Positions 34,401-46,870 are shown, counted from the stretch's first letter. The stretch is DNA of 64,000 nucleotides from Mactra quadrangularis (GCA_025267735.1 CM046307.1:34773231-34837230), one strand, 5' to 3'. Program-made: numbers and translations. Notes: generated by a model from the letters alone, not told the origin.

Positions 34401-37400
34401 TGTTTTGAGCAAATTTTGTTTCATATTCGGGGCATCCGCGTACTCAATAGGAAGTTCGTACGTTTTATGCAAGAAATGCGTCTTTTGAGCAAAATTTGTG
34501 TCATATACGCAGCATCTGCGCATTCAATGCGAAATTCGTACGTTTTATGCAAGAACTGCTTGTTTTGAGCATAATTTATTCATATGCCCGGCATCCGCGC
34601 ATTCAAAAGAAGTTCGTTCGTTTTATGCAAGAATTGCTTGTTTTGAGCGAAATTTATGTCAAATACGCGGCAACGCACATTCAATAATAAATTCGTACGA
34701 TTAATGCAAGAACTGCTAGTTTTAAGCAAACTTAGTGTCACATACGCGGCAACGCGCACTCATTAATAAATTTGTACGTTTTATGCAAGAACTGCTAGTT
34801 TTGAGCAAAATTTGTTCATATGCCCGGCATCCGTTCACTCAATAAGAAATTCGTCCTTTTTGTGTATGAACTGCTTGTTTTGAGCAAATCTTGTTTTATA
34901 TTCGAGGCATTCGCGCACTCTATAAGAAGTTCAAACGTTTTATGCAAGAAATGCTTGTTTTGAGCAAAATTTGTGTCATATACGCGGCACCCGCGCACTC
35001 CATAATAAATAAGTGCGTTTTATGCAAGAAATGCTTGTTTTGAGCAAAATACAAGAAATGCTTGTTTTGAGCAAAATTTGTGTCATATACACGGCATCCG
35101 CGCACTCAATGAGAAATTCGTACGCTTTATGCAAGAACTACTAGTTTTGAGCAAAATTTGTGTCATATTTGCGGCATCCACTCAATGAGAAATTAGTACG
35201 TTTTATGCAAGAATTGCTTGTTTTTAGCAAAATTTGTGTTACATACGCGGCATCCGCGCACTCAATAAGAAGTTCGTACGTTTTATGCAAGAACTGCTAG
35301 TTTTGAGCAAAATTTGTTCATATGCCCGGCATCCACGCACTCAGTAAAAAATTTGTTCTTTTATGAACGAACAGCTTGTTTTGATCAAATTTTGTTTCAT
35401 ATTCGAGGCATTCGCGCACATAATAAGAAGTTCGTGTTTATTCGTTTTATGCAAGAAATGCGTCTTTTGAGCAAAATTTGTGTCATATATGCGGCAGCCG
35501 CGTACTCATTGATAAATTCGTTCGTTTTATGCAAGAACTGCTTGTTTTGAGCAAAATTTATTTATATGCCCGGCTTCCACGCACTCAATTAGAAATTCGT
35601 ACTTTTATGAAAGAACGGCTTGTTTTGTGCAAATTTTGTTACATATTCGAGGCATTCGCGCTCTCATTAAGAAGTTCGTACGTTTTATGCAAGAAATGCG
35701 TCTCTTGAGCAAAATTTGTGTCATATATGCGGCATCCGCGCACTGATTGATAAATTCGTACGTCTTATGCAAGAACTGCTTGTTTTGAGCAAAATTTGTT
35801 TATATGCCCGGCATCCGCTCACTCAATAAGAAATTCGTCCTTTTTGTGTATGAACTGCTTGTTTTGAGCAAATTTTGTCTTATATTCGAGGCATTCGCAC
35901 ACTCAATAAGAAGTTCGTACGTTTTTTTGCAATAATGCAAGCTTCTTTTGAGCAATATTTGTGTCATATACGCGGCAAACGCGCACTCCATAATAAATAA
36001 GTGCGTTTTATGCAAGAAATGCTTGTTTTGAGCAAAATTTGTGTCATATACACGGCATCCGCGCACTCAATGAGAAATTTGTACGCTTTATGCAAGAACT
36101 GCTAGTGTTGAGCAAAATTTGTGTCATATATGCGGCATCCACTCAATGAGAAATTAGTACGTTTTATGCAAGAATTGCTTGTTTTGAGCAAAATTTGTCG
36201 CGGCATCCGCGCACTCAATAAGAAGTTCGTACGTTTTATGCAAGAACTGCTAGTTTTGAGCAAAATTTGTTCATATGCCCGGCATCCACGCACTCAGTAA
36301 AAAATTTGTTCTTTTATGAAAGAACAGCTTGTTTTGAGCAAATTTTGTTTTATATTCGAGGCATTCGCGCACTCAATAAGAAGTTCGTGTTTATTCGTTT
36401 TATGCAAGAAATGCGTCTTTTGAGCAAAATTTGTGTCATATATGCGGCAGCCGCGCACTCATTGATAAATTCGTACGTTTAATGCAAGAACTGCTTGTTT
36501 TGAGCAAAATTTATTCATATGCCCGGCTTCCACGCACTCAATAAGACATTCGTACTTTTATGAAAGAACAGCTTGTTTTGCGCAAATTTTGTTACATATT
36601 CGAGGCATTCGCGCTCTCATTAAGAAGTTCGTACGTTTTATGCAGGAAATGCGTCTCTTGAGCAAAATTTGTGTCATATATGCGGCATCCGCGCACTGAT
36701 TGATAAATTCGTACGTCTTATGCAAGAACTGCTTGTTTTGAGCAAACTTTGTTTCATATACGCGGCAACGCGCACTCAATGATAAATTCGTACGATTAAT
36801 GCAAGAACTGCTAGTTTTGAACAAAATTTATTCATATGCCCGGCTTCCACGCACTCAATAAGAAATTCGTACTTTTTATGTAAAAACTGCTTGTTTTTAG
36901 GAAATTTTGTTTCATATTCGAGGCATTTGCGCACTCAATAAGAAGTTCGTACGTTTTATGCAAGAAATGCTTCTTTTGAACAAAATTTGTATCATATATG
37001 CGGCATCCCTACACTCAATGAGAAATTCGTACGATTTATGCAAGAACTGCTAGTTTTGAGTAATATTTGTTTCATATACGCGGCATCCGCGCACTCAATG
37101 AGAAATTCGTGCGATTTATGCAAGAACTGATAGTTTTGAGTAAAATTTATGACATATATGCGGCATCCGCGCACTCAATGAGAAATTTGTACGTTTTATG
37201 CAAGAACTGCTTGTTTTGAGCAAAATTTATGTTACATACGCGGCAACACGCACTCAATAATAAATTTGTACGATTTATGCAAGAACTGCTAGTTTTGAGC
37301 AAAATTTATTCATATGCCCGGCATCCGCGCATTCAAAAGAAATTCGTACTTTTTATGTAAGAACTGCTTGTTTTGAGGAAATTTTGTTTCATATTCGAGG

Positions 37401-38440
37401 CATTCCCGCACTCAATAAGATGTTCGTACGTTTTATACAAGAAATGCTTCTTTTGAGAAAAATTTGTTTCATATACGCGGCAACGCACACTCAATGTTAA
37501 ATTCGTACGTTTATGCAAGAAATGCTTGTTTTGAGCAAAATTTGTGTCATATACGCGGTATCCGCGCACTCAGTAAGAAATTCGTACGTTTAATGATAGA
37601 ACTGCTAGTTTTGTGCAAAATTTGTGTCATATACGCGGCATCCTTGCACTCCAAATACAATTGGTTCTATTTGTGCAAGAACTGCTTGTAACACTGTCTT
37701 ATTTGAATATGGAATGTATCATTTAATATGGAATTCACTATACTCACTGTACAGTTCATTTTGTTCAACAAAATAGACTGTAATACTATGTAGCCTATTC
37801 GTATTGTAGTTTTCAAATTTTGTTCATGCCGCGCATGAAAAAAATATCTATTTTAGTTCATTATACTAGTTATTGGTCGATAGAAACTGTATATAGTGGA
37901 TTTTGTCCATGCAGCACATGAACGAACTTTGGACTGGATCTTAGTGTTTAGTCCTTGGTGAAGATGTCCCAACTCATGTGATACATTTAGTTTCATATTT
38001 GTAAAGGGGCTACATGAAGTCTCATGTTTATAAAATAGTGAATTCCATATTAAATGAAACATTCCATATTCAAATAAGACAGTGGTTTGTTTTAAGCAAA
38101 TTTTTGTCATATACGCGGCTTCTGTGCTCTCTTTATGAAGTTGGTACTATTTAAGCGCAAACTGCTATTTTTTAGCAAAATTTGTTTCATAAATGCGGGA
38201 TCCGTGCACTCGATGTAAAGTTTGAACTATTAATGCAAGAACTATGTTTATATACACGGGGTCCGGGCATTCTACATGAAATTTGTACTACTTGCACAAA
38301 CTAAATATTTTAAGCGAACTTTGTTCTATATACGCGGGATCAGTGCACACAAATATGAAATGAATATTATTTGCGCAAGAAATGAATGTTCTGAACAAAA
38401 TATGTTTCAGTTACGCAGGGTCTATGCTATCTATATAATA
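31460..38440 (+). repeat. About 80-bp satellite array, about 80 units, with higher-order repeats
   Basis: The unit is 79-80 bp: ATTCGTACGTTTTATGCAAG, then AACTGCTTGTTTTGAGCAAA, then ATTTGTGTCATATACGCGGC, then ATCCGCGCACTCAATAAGAA. It contains a CGCGG-CAT-CCGCG hairpin and is much richer in CpG than its surroundings. Units at both margins (31460-31980 and 38085-38440) are strongly diverged while central ones are homogeneous. Higher-order repeats are visible: about 1191-1196 bp (32441 against 33632; 33233 against 34429) and about 0.96-0.98 kb (34821 against 35805; 35119 against 36081). The many 60-160-codon frames (HIRGIRALNEKFVRFMQE-type) are artefacts. A 393-bp element interrupts it at 37692. 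Confidence 0.95.
37692..38084. mobile_element. 393-bp inverted-repeat element inside the satellite
   Basis: The ends CACTGTCTTATTTGAATATG and, in reverse, the same sequence extend as inverted repeats for about 50 bp (through ATTTAATATGGAATTCACTA). Satellite sequence resumes on both sides; the 8-bp flanks GCTTGTAA and GTTTGTTT both derive from the unit's GCTTGTTT, suggesting an 8-bp duplication with later changes. A small palindrome TTCATGC-CGC-GCATGAA lies inside. There is no transposase, and the superfamily is uncertain. Confidence 0.7.
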
Positions 38441-39239
38441 TCTGTGTAGTATCTACTACAACTTTTTTAGTCATACATGTATTAGTCAGATCTATACAGC
38501 ATCTTAGAGCATTCATTTTTAATTGGAGTTTAATTAATATGCATCCATTTCCTTTTATTGAGATGGTTATATATGTATATTTGTATGTCTCAATGTCTTA
38601 GAAACTTCTTTAAATATACTAAATATTGTTATAATGATAGTAAGTTCAATTCTAAACATATTATTTCAGTGATATTCAGTAAGCGTTCACAATATTAGGT
38701 CAGATTATTTCCAATATTTTATATATTCATAAAAGTAGCGTTCTTGTGCTTCAATTTTTGCTAAATAATATGAAATTAGACAGTAATTGAAGTTCTTTTT
38801 CTACAACAAAACGTTTTGCATTTGCTACATCTTTATTCAGTCTACACTATATCTTATGCCATGCAAATCTTGCAAAATGACAAGTAGATATGCTTCCTGC
38901 ATATTTGGTACATATACCAATAAAATATACACTATGTACATGTAGACTAAAGAACAATTAGTCTTTTAACTGCAGTACATCATTAGTAACAGTGAATACT
39001 ATAAAGATAGTGTAGATAGTATTAATAAATGTATTAAAAATATTCATAACAACAAGTTAAATGATAAAATTAATTTATTTACAAGTTACATTTGAAACAC
39101 AATTAAAATAAAAACATAAATAATGTTTGTACATGATATTCAACTTGAGTACTTGATCATACAATTAGTCATAACACAACCAAAATCAGGCAAGCTCAAT
39201 CATAAGATCACTAAATGTTCAGTGACCTAATACTATTAA
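38441..39239. other. AT-rich spacer
   Basis: Nothing recognised. Confidence 0.5.
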
Positions 39240-40005
39240 TCAACCAAGTTGAGGTACACAAGGAATGCATAATTTGAGCTGAGAAACAAATCAAGTCAGC
39301 TGATACACAAATTAATAACTATACATATAAATACATGTATATCTGGTTCAATGAAACTGGCTGCAGATAAACTTAGCAAGCTGAAAACAACACTTATAGA
39401 CCGAGACAGCTGATGCAAACAATAATAGAGCTTGGTAAGCTTGAAACATAACGTCATGATGACCAGTCTACTAAAACACATTGAAAATGAATGCGACAAC
39501 TGATACTAACAATTAAAGAGCATAATTATCTGAAGTAGGATGAAATCAAGTCCACTAAAATTGACAAAGAAAGCTTATACAAACAATTACAGAGCTTAAT
39601 GAGCTAAAACAAACTAGGGTTTAGGTCAGTTCAAACACACTGAAAATATATCCATACACATGATACAAACAATAAAATGAGCTAAATGAGCTGAAGAAAA
39701 AACATACAGATTAAGGTCTGTTCAAATACACTGCAAATGTATCCAGGCAGCTGATACAAACGATATTAGAGCTCATTACGCTGAAAACATTAAGATTTAG
39801 GTCTTTAAAAAAACTTTGAAAATTTACATAGAAAGATGATACAAACAATATTAGAGCTGAATGAGCGGAAAACCCTTAGGGTTTAGTTCTGTTCAAAAAC
39901 ACCTAAAATGAATTTAGGCAGCTGATACAAACAATATTAGAGCTTAATGAGCTGAAAGAATAGGGTTTAGTTCTGTTCAAAAACACACTAAAATGTATTC
40001 TTTAT
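39240..40005 (+). repeat. About 87-bp tandem repeat, about 9 diverged units
   Basis: Units contain GCTGATACAAACAATATTAG, AGCTTAATGAGCTGAAA, AGGGTTTAGGTCTGTTCAAA and ACACTGAAAATGTATCCA. Spacing between the ATACAAAC marks at 39577, 39663, 39754, 39839 and 39924 is 85-91 bp. The left units are the most diverged. Confidence 0.8.
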
Positions 40006-40860
40006 TGTTTTAGAGTTCCATAGATGTAAATACATTCATATAATTAATATTTTTGATAAAATGCTTTTCATTTTCTCACATCACATATCATAACTTGTAC
40101 ACTGGTAGTTGTTGCATCAAAATGTTTGTTTTCTGCATTCTCTCTTTTCAACTCATAGGTTCCTAACTTATTAGAGATGGAAAGTTCATTTATTTACAAA
40201 AAAATCCCAACAATAACATATCATGAAACATCCATTTTTCATCATTATCATTTCAGCTCTCACCAATTCTTTATCTGAAAAAAGTAAAACACTAATATTA
40301 ACTTCACAGAAATACAAGTAAAATGAATATGATTGTACTCAGGTAGAGATTGTTTTCTATAAAAAATTATGAATGGTTTACAAGCAATAAGAAGCTGCAA
40401 CTATCAGCATTCGTTTCATAAACTGAGAATGTGCTAATAGTCTGTTACATTTTAATATTATAATAGTATTACATTTTTGATTTTCTGCAAATATGTTGTC
40501 AAACACAATATCTAAGAACAGCAACTGACCTTAATCATAACTTTACATGGGAAAATGAGTCATGCCAATTTTACATGTAATAACTTTTTCAATTCTCTAA
40601 AATCGTTACAATTATAGGTGAAATGAAACCATTTTCCAAACACCTGATTATCTTGCACCTTTGTACATGTTTCTATTTTGTATAATATGATATAGCCCAG
40701 TTATGTAACATAACAATAATTAGGTTAAAATTCAGCATGTAATCAATAGCATACTTTTTTATGGATTTCTCAAATGTAGAAATAAAAAACAGTAACCAGG
40801 TTGAACTTGTATGAAACTACAGTATCAATGTCAGTGTCGTACTTAAAAATGAGAATGACA
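40006..40860. other. AT-rich spacer
   Basis: Nothing recognised. Confidence 0.5.
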
Positions 40861-40865
40861 TATCT

Positions 40866-41601
40866 CACTGTCGTGTAGCTGTGTACGGTGCAGTCAACCA
40901 AGATGGCGGACCGAACGCTGGTGAAAAGGTAAACATATTTTATTTTCTCGATTTCTCAAACTTAATCCACATGTATTGCTGTATAATCAGTTGTATTCAA
41001 CCAGGCATAGATTCCGGTGCATAATGTACAACCTGTTTTCGCTTGATATCCACCCAAGAGCTTATAAATGAATCACAAAGTTGGTCGATCTATGATTTTG
41101 AAATTTGAAGCGAGAAAAAAATCTTTTAAGTCTGATTCTGACTTTATTTGAGCTCTTAGATTCAAATCAATTGACAGAGTAGCGTAAAATGATCGACCGA
41201 GTTACTTTGTTCCCTTACTTTGGAGGAATATCCTCTCCCTTCCACAAAAACGTTCGTTTTATGAGTGTACACAAAGTGAGTGCAGTCGCCGGTGTATGGT
41301 GTAGTCAAAACGCACATTTTTGAACGGTGCAGTCTCAGAAAACTGTACGGTGTAGTCATTCTGTACAATTTTAGTGTACGGTGTTGTCTCAATTATTAAT
41401 TTCAGTACAAACTTTCATGAATGATCTTTAGTCCTATGTTATTGAGTTACTTTTCGCTCATTCGACCCGATGACCTTTAAATGTTAATTTGTAATCATTA
41501 CTTCGATCAATTGACTTGAATTAAACTTAAACAAAATTAACACTATGACATAAATGTGTTCAGATTATGAATGACATGAATGTTGGAGTTCCTGATGTCC
41601 C
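40866..41601 (+). repeat. Left arm of the foldback element
   Basis: The arm runs from CACTGTCGTGTAGC to GGAGTTCCTGATGTCCC. GTACGGTGYAGTC-like motifs are at 40883-40895, 41294-41306, 41322-41334, 41345-41357 and 41376-41388, four of them within 100 bp. Confidence 0.9.
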
Positions 41602-41754
41602 AGCTCAGCGCACATATTACGAACATTGTAAGACAGGTGTTACGTACATTAGACAGTACAAATACGGAAAACCCCTGTTACCACTGTATAGACTTCTGTA
41701 AAAGTCAGAATATCTTGGAAATTTGTCTGAGAGATAGACATGATGATATCTTAA

Positions 41755-42434
41755 TGGCCGGTCACATAGGCCAAAGCGCATAAATCTCGCAAAAATCACG
41801 CACAAAACTCGAGTCTTACGTGAGTCATCCGTGATAATCGCGTTTTCTCAGCGTTTCTGACGTGGAGCATTCGTAGTTGTGAGTGGAACTGCGCCGTTTC
41901 ATCGTTATGCGCGATTCCAGGTTTTCCACAGTTCAAAATTTATCGTCGCGTAAGAGTTTACGCAGTTTTGCGTTGTTTACGTATTCTTTGCACAGTTTGC
42001 GTAGTTCTTACGCGGATTATGCGCGAATCATGCGTGGAACATCAGCGATCGTGCGTGAAAATGTCCTGAAGCCCGCATCCGTTTATATGCGGAACGGCGT
42101 TGAAAGGACGCGACTCAAACGCACATTATGCGTAGTTCATGCGCGAATCATGCGCCAATCATACGCAGTTTATCAGTGATAATGCGCAGAATATACGTAG
42201 TTTTCCGCGAAGCTTTCGTTGGGCACATTCAATTCTGTGCCCCTTTTGGGGCTTATGCATGGTTTATAAGTGCTTTGTCGGTGATTTTTGTGTGATTGAT
42301 ACGTAATTCTTGCGCGATGTATCGGTGATTTTTCATCGCGTAAATCGAAGAAAATGGTCAAATCCCCGACAGACAAGCACGCACAACCCAAATTTATGCG
42401 TGATTCATGCGTTTTGGCCTATGTGACCGGCCCA
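41755..42434. mobile_element. 680-bp Harbinger-like element in the foldback loop
   Basis: The ends TGGCCGGTCACATAGGCCAA and, in reverse, TGGGCCGGTCACATAGGCCA form inverted repeats extending about 35 bp. TAA lies directly outside both ends (41752-41754 and 42435-42437), as in PIF/Harbinger insertions. The interior is full of variants of ATGCGCGAATCATGCG, giving many short direct and inverted repeats. It is non-coding; the 98-codon frame at 41883-42179 is made of these repeats. Confidence 0.65.
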
Positions 42435-42667
42435 TAAGTCAATTTTGACTAAGTGTCATCTTGGTAAAAAGTAAGTCACTGTGCCAAAATATTCGATTAC
42501 CAAAAACGTACACGTATTCATGTGTGGTACTAATCTTTAGTAATTGAATTTTCCGTTTATCGGTGTTAACTTTTTGTGAATTCAGCGACTTTGTTTAACG
42601 TTAACGAAGCTATTTAAAACGTCAATATCCATGACTTGCCCAAAATGCTTGTCTTTTATCATGTGCA

Positions 42668-42925
42668 ACCCGGGTCTATAGCGCAGTTGGTAGCGCGCCG
42701 GGATTTGAAATGGTGTGTCTCGAAGGGTTTGAATCCCACCCGGGGACAATAATGTCAATTTTCTTGCATTGATTGGATAATATGGACAAGTTTCCAGTTT
42801 TGTGGAAGGGTAAATGCGTACTGGTTATAGACAAGGGTCCAGGAAAGCTAGTTTAGGTGTGCTGGACGCCGTAAAATGACTTTAATTGTGTTGACACGGC
42901 GTTAAATGCAATATAATAATAAATA
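42668..42925 (+). repeat. SINE family A, best-preserved copy
   Basis: The tRNA-like head TCTATAGCGCAGTTGGTAGC and GGTTTGAATCCCACC are followed by the full body (TATGGACAAGTTTCCAGTTT, ACTGGTTATAGACAAGGGTC, CAGGAAAGCTAGTTTAGGTG) and the tail TAATTGTGTTGACACGGCGT ending in AATAATAAAT. It is present only in the loop of the foldback element. Confidence 0.85.
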
Positions 42926-43277
42926 TAAAATTATTGAATTCCTGAATTAACTATTCGGACAACCACTTATTTTCTTACGCATGTACTGCAAGGCGGACAT
43001 CGATTTACATTAACCAAAGTTTAAAAAAAGTTATTCATCTGTATGCTTGTACACATACTTCTTTCTATCAATTTCTAACGTTTTCATCTCGATTTTGTAG
43101 TTACTTGATTCAAACAATGTATATTCATATTTTATAGTCTATGTTCAAAACCAAGAATATACGTATACGTGATTACGGTGATGTTTTGAGGTGTTTTGAT
43201 TTTTTTCTTTTTGAATGTATGTAACTCGTGTCTTAGAACGTTCGTAATAAATGCATCAGCTGAGGACGTCAGCATAG

Positions 43278-44013
43278 GGGACATCAGGAACTCCAACATT
43301 CATTTCATTCATAATCTAAACACATTTATGTCATAGTGTTGATTTTGTTTAAGTTTAATTCCAGACTATTGATCGAAGTAATGATTACATATTAACATTT
43401 AAAGGTCATCGGGTCGAATGAGCGAAAAGTAACTCAATAACATAGGACTAAAGATCATTCATGAAAGTTGGTACTGAAATTAATAATTGAGACAACACCG
43501 TACACTAAAATTGTACAGAATGACTACACCGGACAGTTTTCTGAGACTGCACCGTTCAAAAATGTGCGTTTTGACTACACCATACACCGGCGACTGCACT
43601 CACTTTGTGTACACTCATAAAACGAACGTTTTTGTGGAAGGGAGAGGATATTCCTCCAAAGTAAGGGGACAGAGTAACTCGGTCGATCATTTTACGCTAC
43701 TCTGTCAATTGATTTGAATCTAAGAGCTCAAATAAAGTCAGAATCAGACTTAAAAGATTTTTTTCTCGCTTCAAATTTCAAAATCATAGATCGACCAACT
43801 TTGTGATTCATTTATAAGCTCTTGGGTGGATATCAAGCGAAAACAGGTTGTACATTATGCACCGGAATCTATGCCTGGTTGAATACAACTGATTATACAG
43901 CAATACATGTGGAATAAGTTAGAGAAATCGAGAAAATAAAATATGTTTACCTTTTCACCAGCGTTCGGTCCGCCATCTTGGTTGACTGCACCGTACACAG
44001 CTACACGACAGTG
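43278..44013 (-). repeat. Right arm of the foldback element
   Basis: It is the reverse complement of 40866-41601 with scattered single-base differences, for example CCGGACAG where the left arm has CTGTACGG near 41345. Confidence 0.9.
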
Positions 44014-44069
44014 TATCTATATAAGTTTTTATAGGTACATTGGTAACATGAATGCTTAGGAATTTAGAG

Positions 44070-44270
44070 GTTCTTTGTTCTATCCCACTAGGGACACTGT
44101 TAATGTCCTTGAGCAAGAAATTAACCTACAATTTCTCCACTCTACCCAGGCGTAAATGGGTACTGTGAGGGATCACCTGCATGAAGAAGATTAAAATCAT
44201 GATCAGGAGTTATCTTTATAAAATTTTAAAGTCAGCTGAATAAGTACATAGAAGTAAACTTCAACTTTGT
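44070..44270 (+). repeat. SINE family C, 5'-truncated
   Basis: The body is recognisable from GGGACACTGTTAATGTCCTT, GAGCAAGAAATTAACCTACA and GTAAATGGGTACTGTGAGGG to a tail at AGAAGTAAACTTCAACTT. Box A is missing. Confidence 0.65.
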
Positions 44271-44344
44271 ATGAGTAATTTACTCATAACCATTGTACAG
44301 ATTACTTACATGTTATAAGGTTCAGTCCAATATTAAACAACATT

Positions 44345-45237
44345 CTTTATCAATACAATACAATAATACAATACTTTATTCATTGAATATTTCAAGGCCT
44401 CCGGCCCATAATACATAACATGCACATTACAATTATGTCATATACATTTAAGTTATGTCAAACATAGAATACAAAGCAAATTAAGAATAATATTACGTAC
44501 GATTGAACATAAAAGAGACAGTGTAGTTGGCTGGAAACAACAACAAGTGAATAGACTACATGTGAATTGCTGATATCAAGAATAAAAGGCTATTTATTAG
44601 CTATTAATTTTTAACATCAATTCATGATTAAATTTGGAAAGTCTTGTGATAGTTAGACTGTCATTAGTCGACATAAGATTATAAAAGTCAATGAGGTTGG
44701 TTCTATGATTGTACCAGTTGAATAAGTATTCTCTCCTAACATCGATATATTTACTACAATGGAAAAATGCGTGATATTCACAATCTAATAATGACGTGCC
44801 AAGGTTAGAAAAACAATGATCGCAAATACGTGCGTTTTCAGAAATACCAAGTTGACGACCTGTCTCAAATTTTAATTTATGATTACTTAACCTGAATCTA
44901 GACATTGATATTTTATATTTTAAGTCTATGTTTAATGTGAGATATTTTTCTACATCTAGAAATGATTTAAAATTACAATAATGATGACATCTACTTTTGT
45001 TATTTAAAGAAGAATACCAATTCTGTATACATGTATCAGTAATTCTTTGTTGGAACTGCTTTAGGAATAATTTATCGTTGCCAATATTTTGAGACAGCCA
45101 TACATAACAAAACCATGAGAAAATGGGAGATTTTTAACTTTAGTGACCCAACAATGTCTTCCTGCATTATCTAAAGATTTTAACATAATATAACATTGTT
45201 TTGGATACCTATTTACAGGCATGCGCAATAGAGAGCA
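44345..45237 (-). mobile_element. 3' fragment of a LINE: ORF2 C-terminus and 3' tail
   Basis: On the minus strand the reading runs from about 45232 (MPVNRYPKQCYIMLKSLD, then NAGRHCWVTKVKNLPFSHGF), then after a frame change near 45115 continues YVWLSQNIGNDKLFLKQF and QQRITDTCIQNWYSSLNN to MSRFRLSNHKLKFETGRQ and ICDHCFSNLG, stopping at 44597. The RFRLSNHKLKFETGR segment and the Cys-x2-Cys...His...Cys cluster are typical of the region after the reverse transcriptase in animal LINEs. The fragment ends in a 3' region with CAATAC repeats near 44345. No reverse transcriptase domain is present, so it is a dead 5'-truncated copy. Confidence 0.75.
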
Positions 45238-46870
45238 TCAGTATCTAATACAATTAGTCATGTAAAAAACATACAGGGGTAGTCAACCGCATTCTCCTAA
45301 GACCATGCTGGTATTTGTCGTTTTACGCACACGGAGATAATTTCTGCAGAATTTATTGTGAACTTATTTATCTAAACTCGAACATTTTTGTTTTTCTTCA
45401 TTGCCCTAAAATAGTAACATTTTAAATATATATATATATGAAATAAGTTTATCAAACACATATGAACAGCATTTCTGTAAAGATTGCTTAAAACTTTGTA
45501 TAAAATAAAGTTATTTCTTTGCTTCAGTATACGGAAACTATTAACAGTATTAACAATAAAGCTACTTCTAAATCTTTCAAGATGGTCTATTTGTTTTGAT
45601 GTAAAAGAAACAAAGTCACCACAAGGCCCAACAAAATAGGCTTGTAGAGCTCTGCACTTTCTGTTATGCCAAAACACATGTGTATCTAGCTTAAATATAT
45701 TACTTGTCTTTAGATAGCAGAATCAAATCAAAGCACTGGAGTGCTGAAGGAACGATGACCTGAACTTATTTTTTGATTAAAGAATATATTATTATGTATA
45801 TTATCTATAAAATAATGTATTAAATATCAATTAACAGAATTTAACAAAAGGATAGCACTAGACTTCTCAAGTGGTTTGCTCATGGCAATGTTTATCTTAC
45901 TTTATCAAACAAAATAAACCAGTCAAAGAATTAATTTTCATCAACACATTTTAGGGTCATGTACAGCAGCGATCTCACCAAGATTGTTCTGGACTATTTT
46001 CTTTAACCAAAACGAGCTGACAACTTCACATTTTTGGTTATCAATGGGTATTTTTTTAACGAGATCGTTGATATTTTCGTTAAAATTTTAAAGATTTGGT
46101 GTGAAATGACAAGTTGAATTTTTTCACAAAAAATCGACGTTCTAACAATTCATTTAAGGTAAGCTCTTTTGCATCAAGCTACATTCCCATTTTTGTTCAC
46201 GAATATTAAGTCAAATTAACGTTTTGCACTTGCAATTTATTCACAACAAAAAAATACTCTAAGAATCGTCTATTTCCAATAAATATTTGTATAAAGTTCC
46301 ATACACACTTACACATATTCATTCCAAATTATAATCAAAACTCTATAACTTAAAATCGCTCTTTCTTTCAATGTGACTCTTTGAAGACGACAACGTCGTA
46401 TCGCCGTATATTAAACATCCGGTAAGTGTATTAGTCATATCCAAGGTATACAGACGATACGTCCCCAAGATTATTCGCCCCCTTGACGATCCGTCCCCGT
46501 ACTCTAGCCACTGCTTAATATAATACGATAATTGAATATTGTTCAATACTATCGAATGATGTAATTATGTTACGCATATAACAGGCATTAGCAAAAACAT
46601 CGTAGGCTCTTTTTACTCCAACAAGTAATTATTGCAGTTGTCACGGGTTGAGTTGTTTACGGGTTGAGTTGTGCTATCTCCATTGCAAGAATTATATGTC
46701 CTGAGAGTAACCTCCCTTTTCCTGAAGAGTTTCAAGAACGACAACACAAGCCAGCGTTGTATTACATTTAAATGAGATGTTAATGAGTTTCACGCTTGAA
46801 CTACGCCTCTTTGTCTATGTTGAAAATTGTTGAAGCGTGAAAAGAGTCATCTTATACTTTCTTGTTACCA
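45238..46870. other. Unassigned stretch
   Basis: A 101-codon minus-strand frame at 45372-45677 has no recognised domain (no flanking splice signals were noted) and could be part of another retroelement. The rest is AT-rich. Confidence 0.4.

Larger units (their letters stand above)
40866..44013. mobile_element. 3.15-kb foldback element with 736-bp inverted arms and 5-bp duplication
   Basis: The left arm 40866-41601 and right arm 43278-44013 are both 736 bp and near-identical inverted copies. TATCT flanks the element exactly on both sides (40861-40865 and 44014-44018). Each outer end begins CACTGTCGTGTAGCTGTGTA. A 5-bp duplication with ends starting CAC is the pattern of Transib/RAG-type transposons, but no transposase is present and the match is limited to these features. 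Each arm carries five degenerate copies of GTACGGTGYAGTC. The loop holds a Harbinger-like element (41755-42434) and a SINE (42668-42925). Frames in the arms, such as 41162-41392 and its mirror 43487-43717, are not recognised. Confidence 0.85.

Noticed and set aside
31381..37691. Dozens of 60-164-codon frames such as the HIRGIRALNEKFVRF type
   Set aside because: They lie in the 80-bp satellite on both strands in several frames, and change frame from unit to unit.
41162..43717. Paired 76-codon frames in the foldback arms as a coding gene
   Set aside because: They are mirror images of the same arm sequence, with no recognisable domain or splice signals.
46378..46420. ACGACAACGTCGT hairpin as a regulatory element
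   Set aside because: A five-base stem is too short to separate from chance in this length of sequence.
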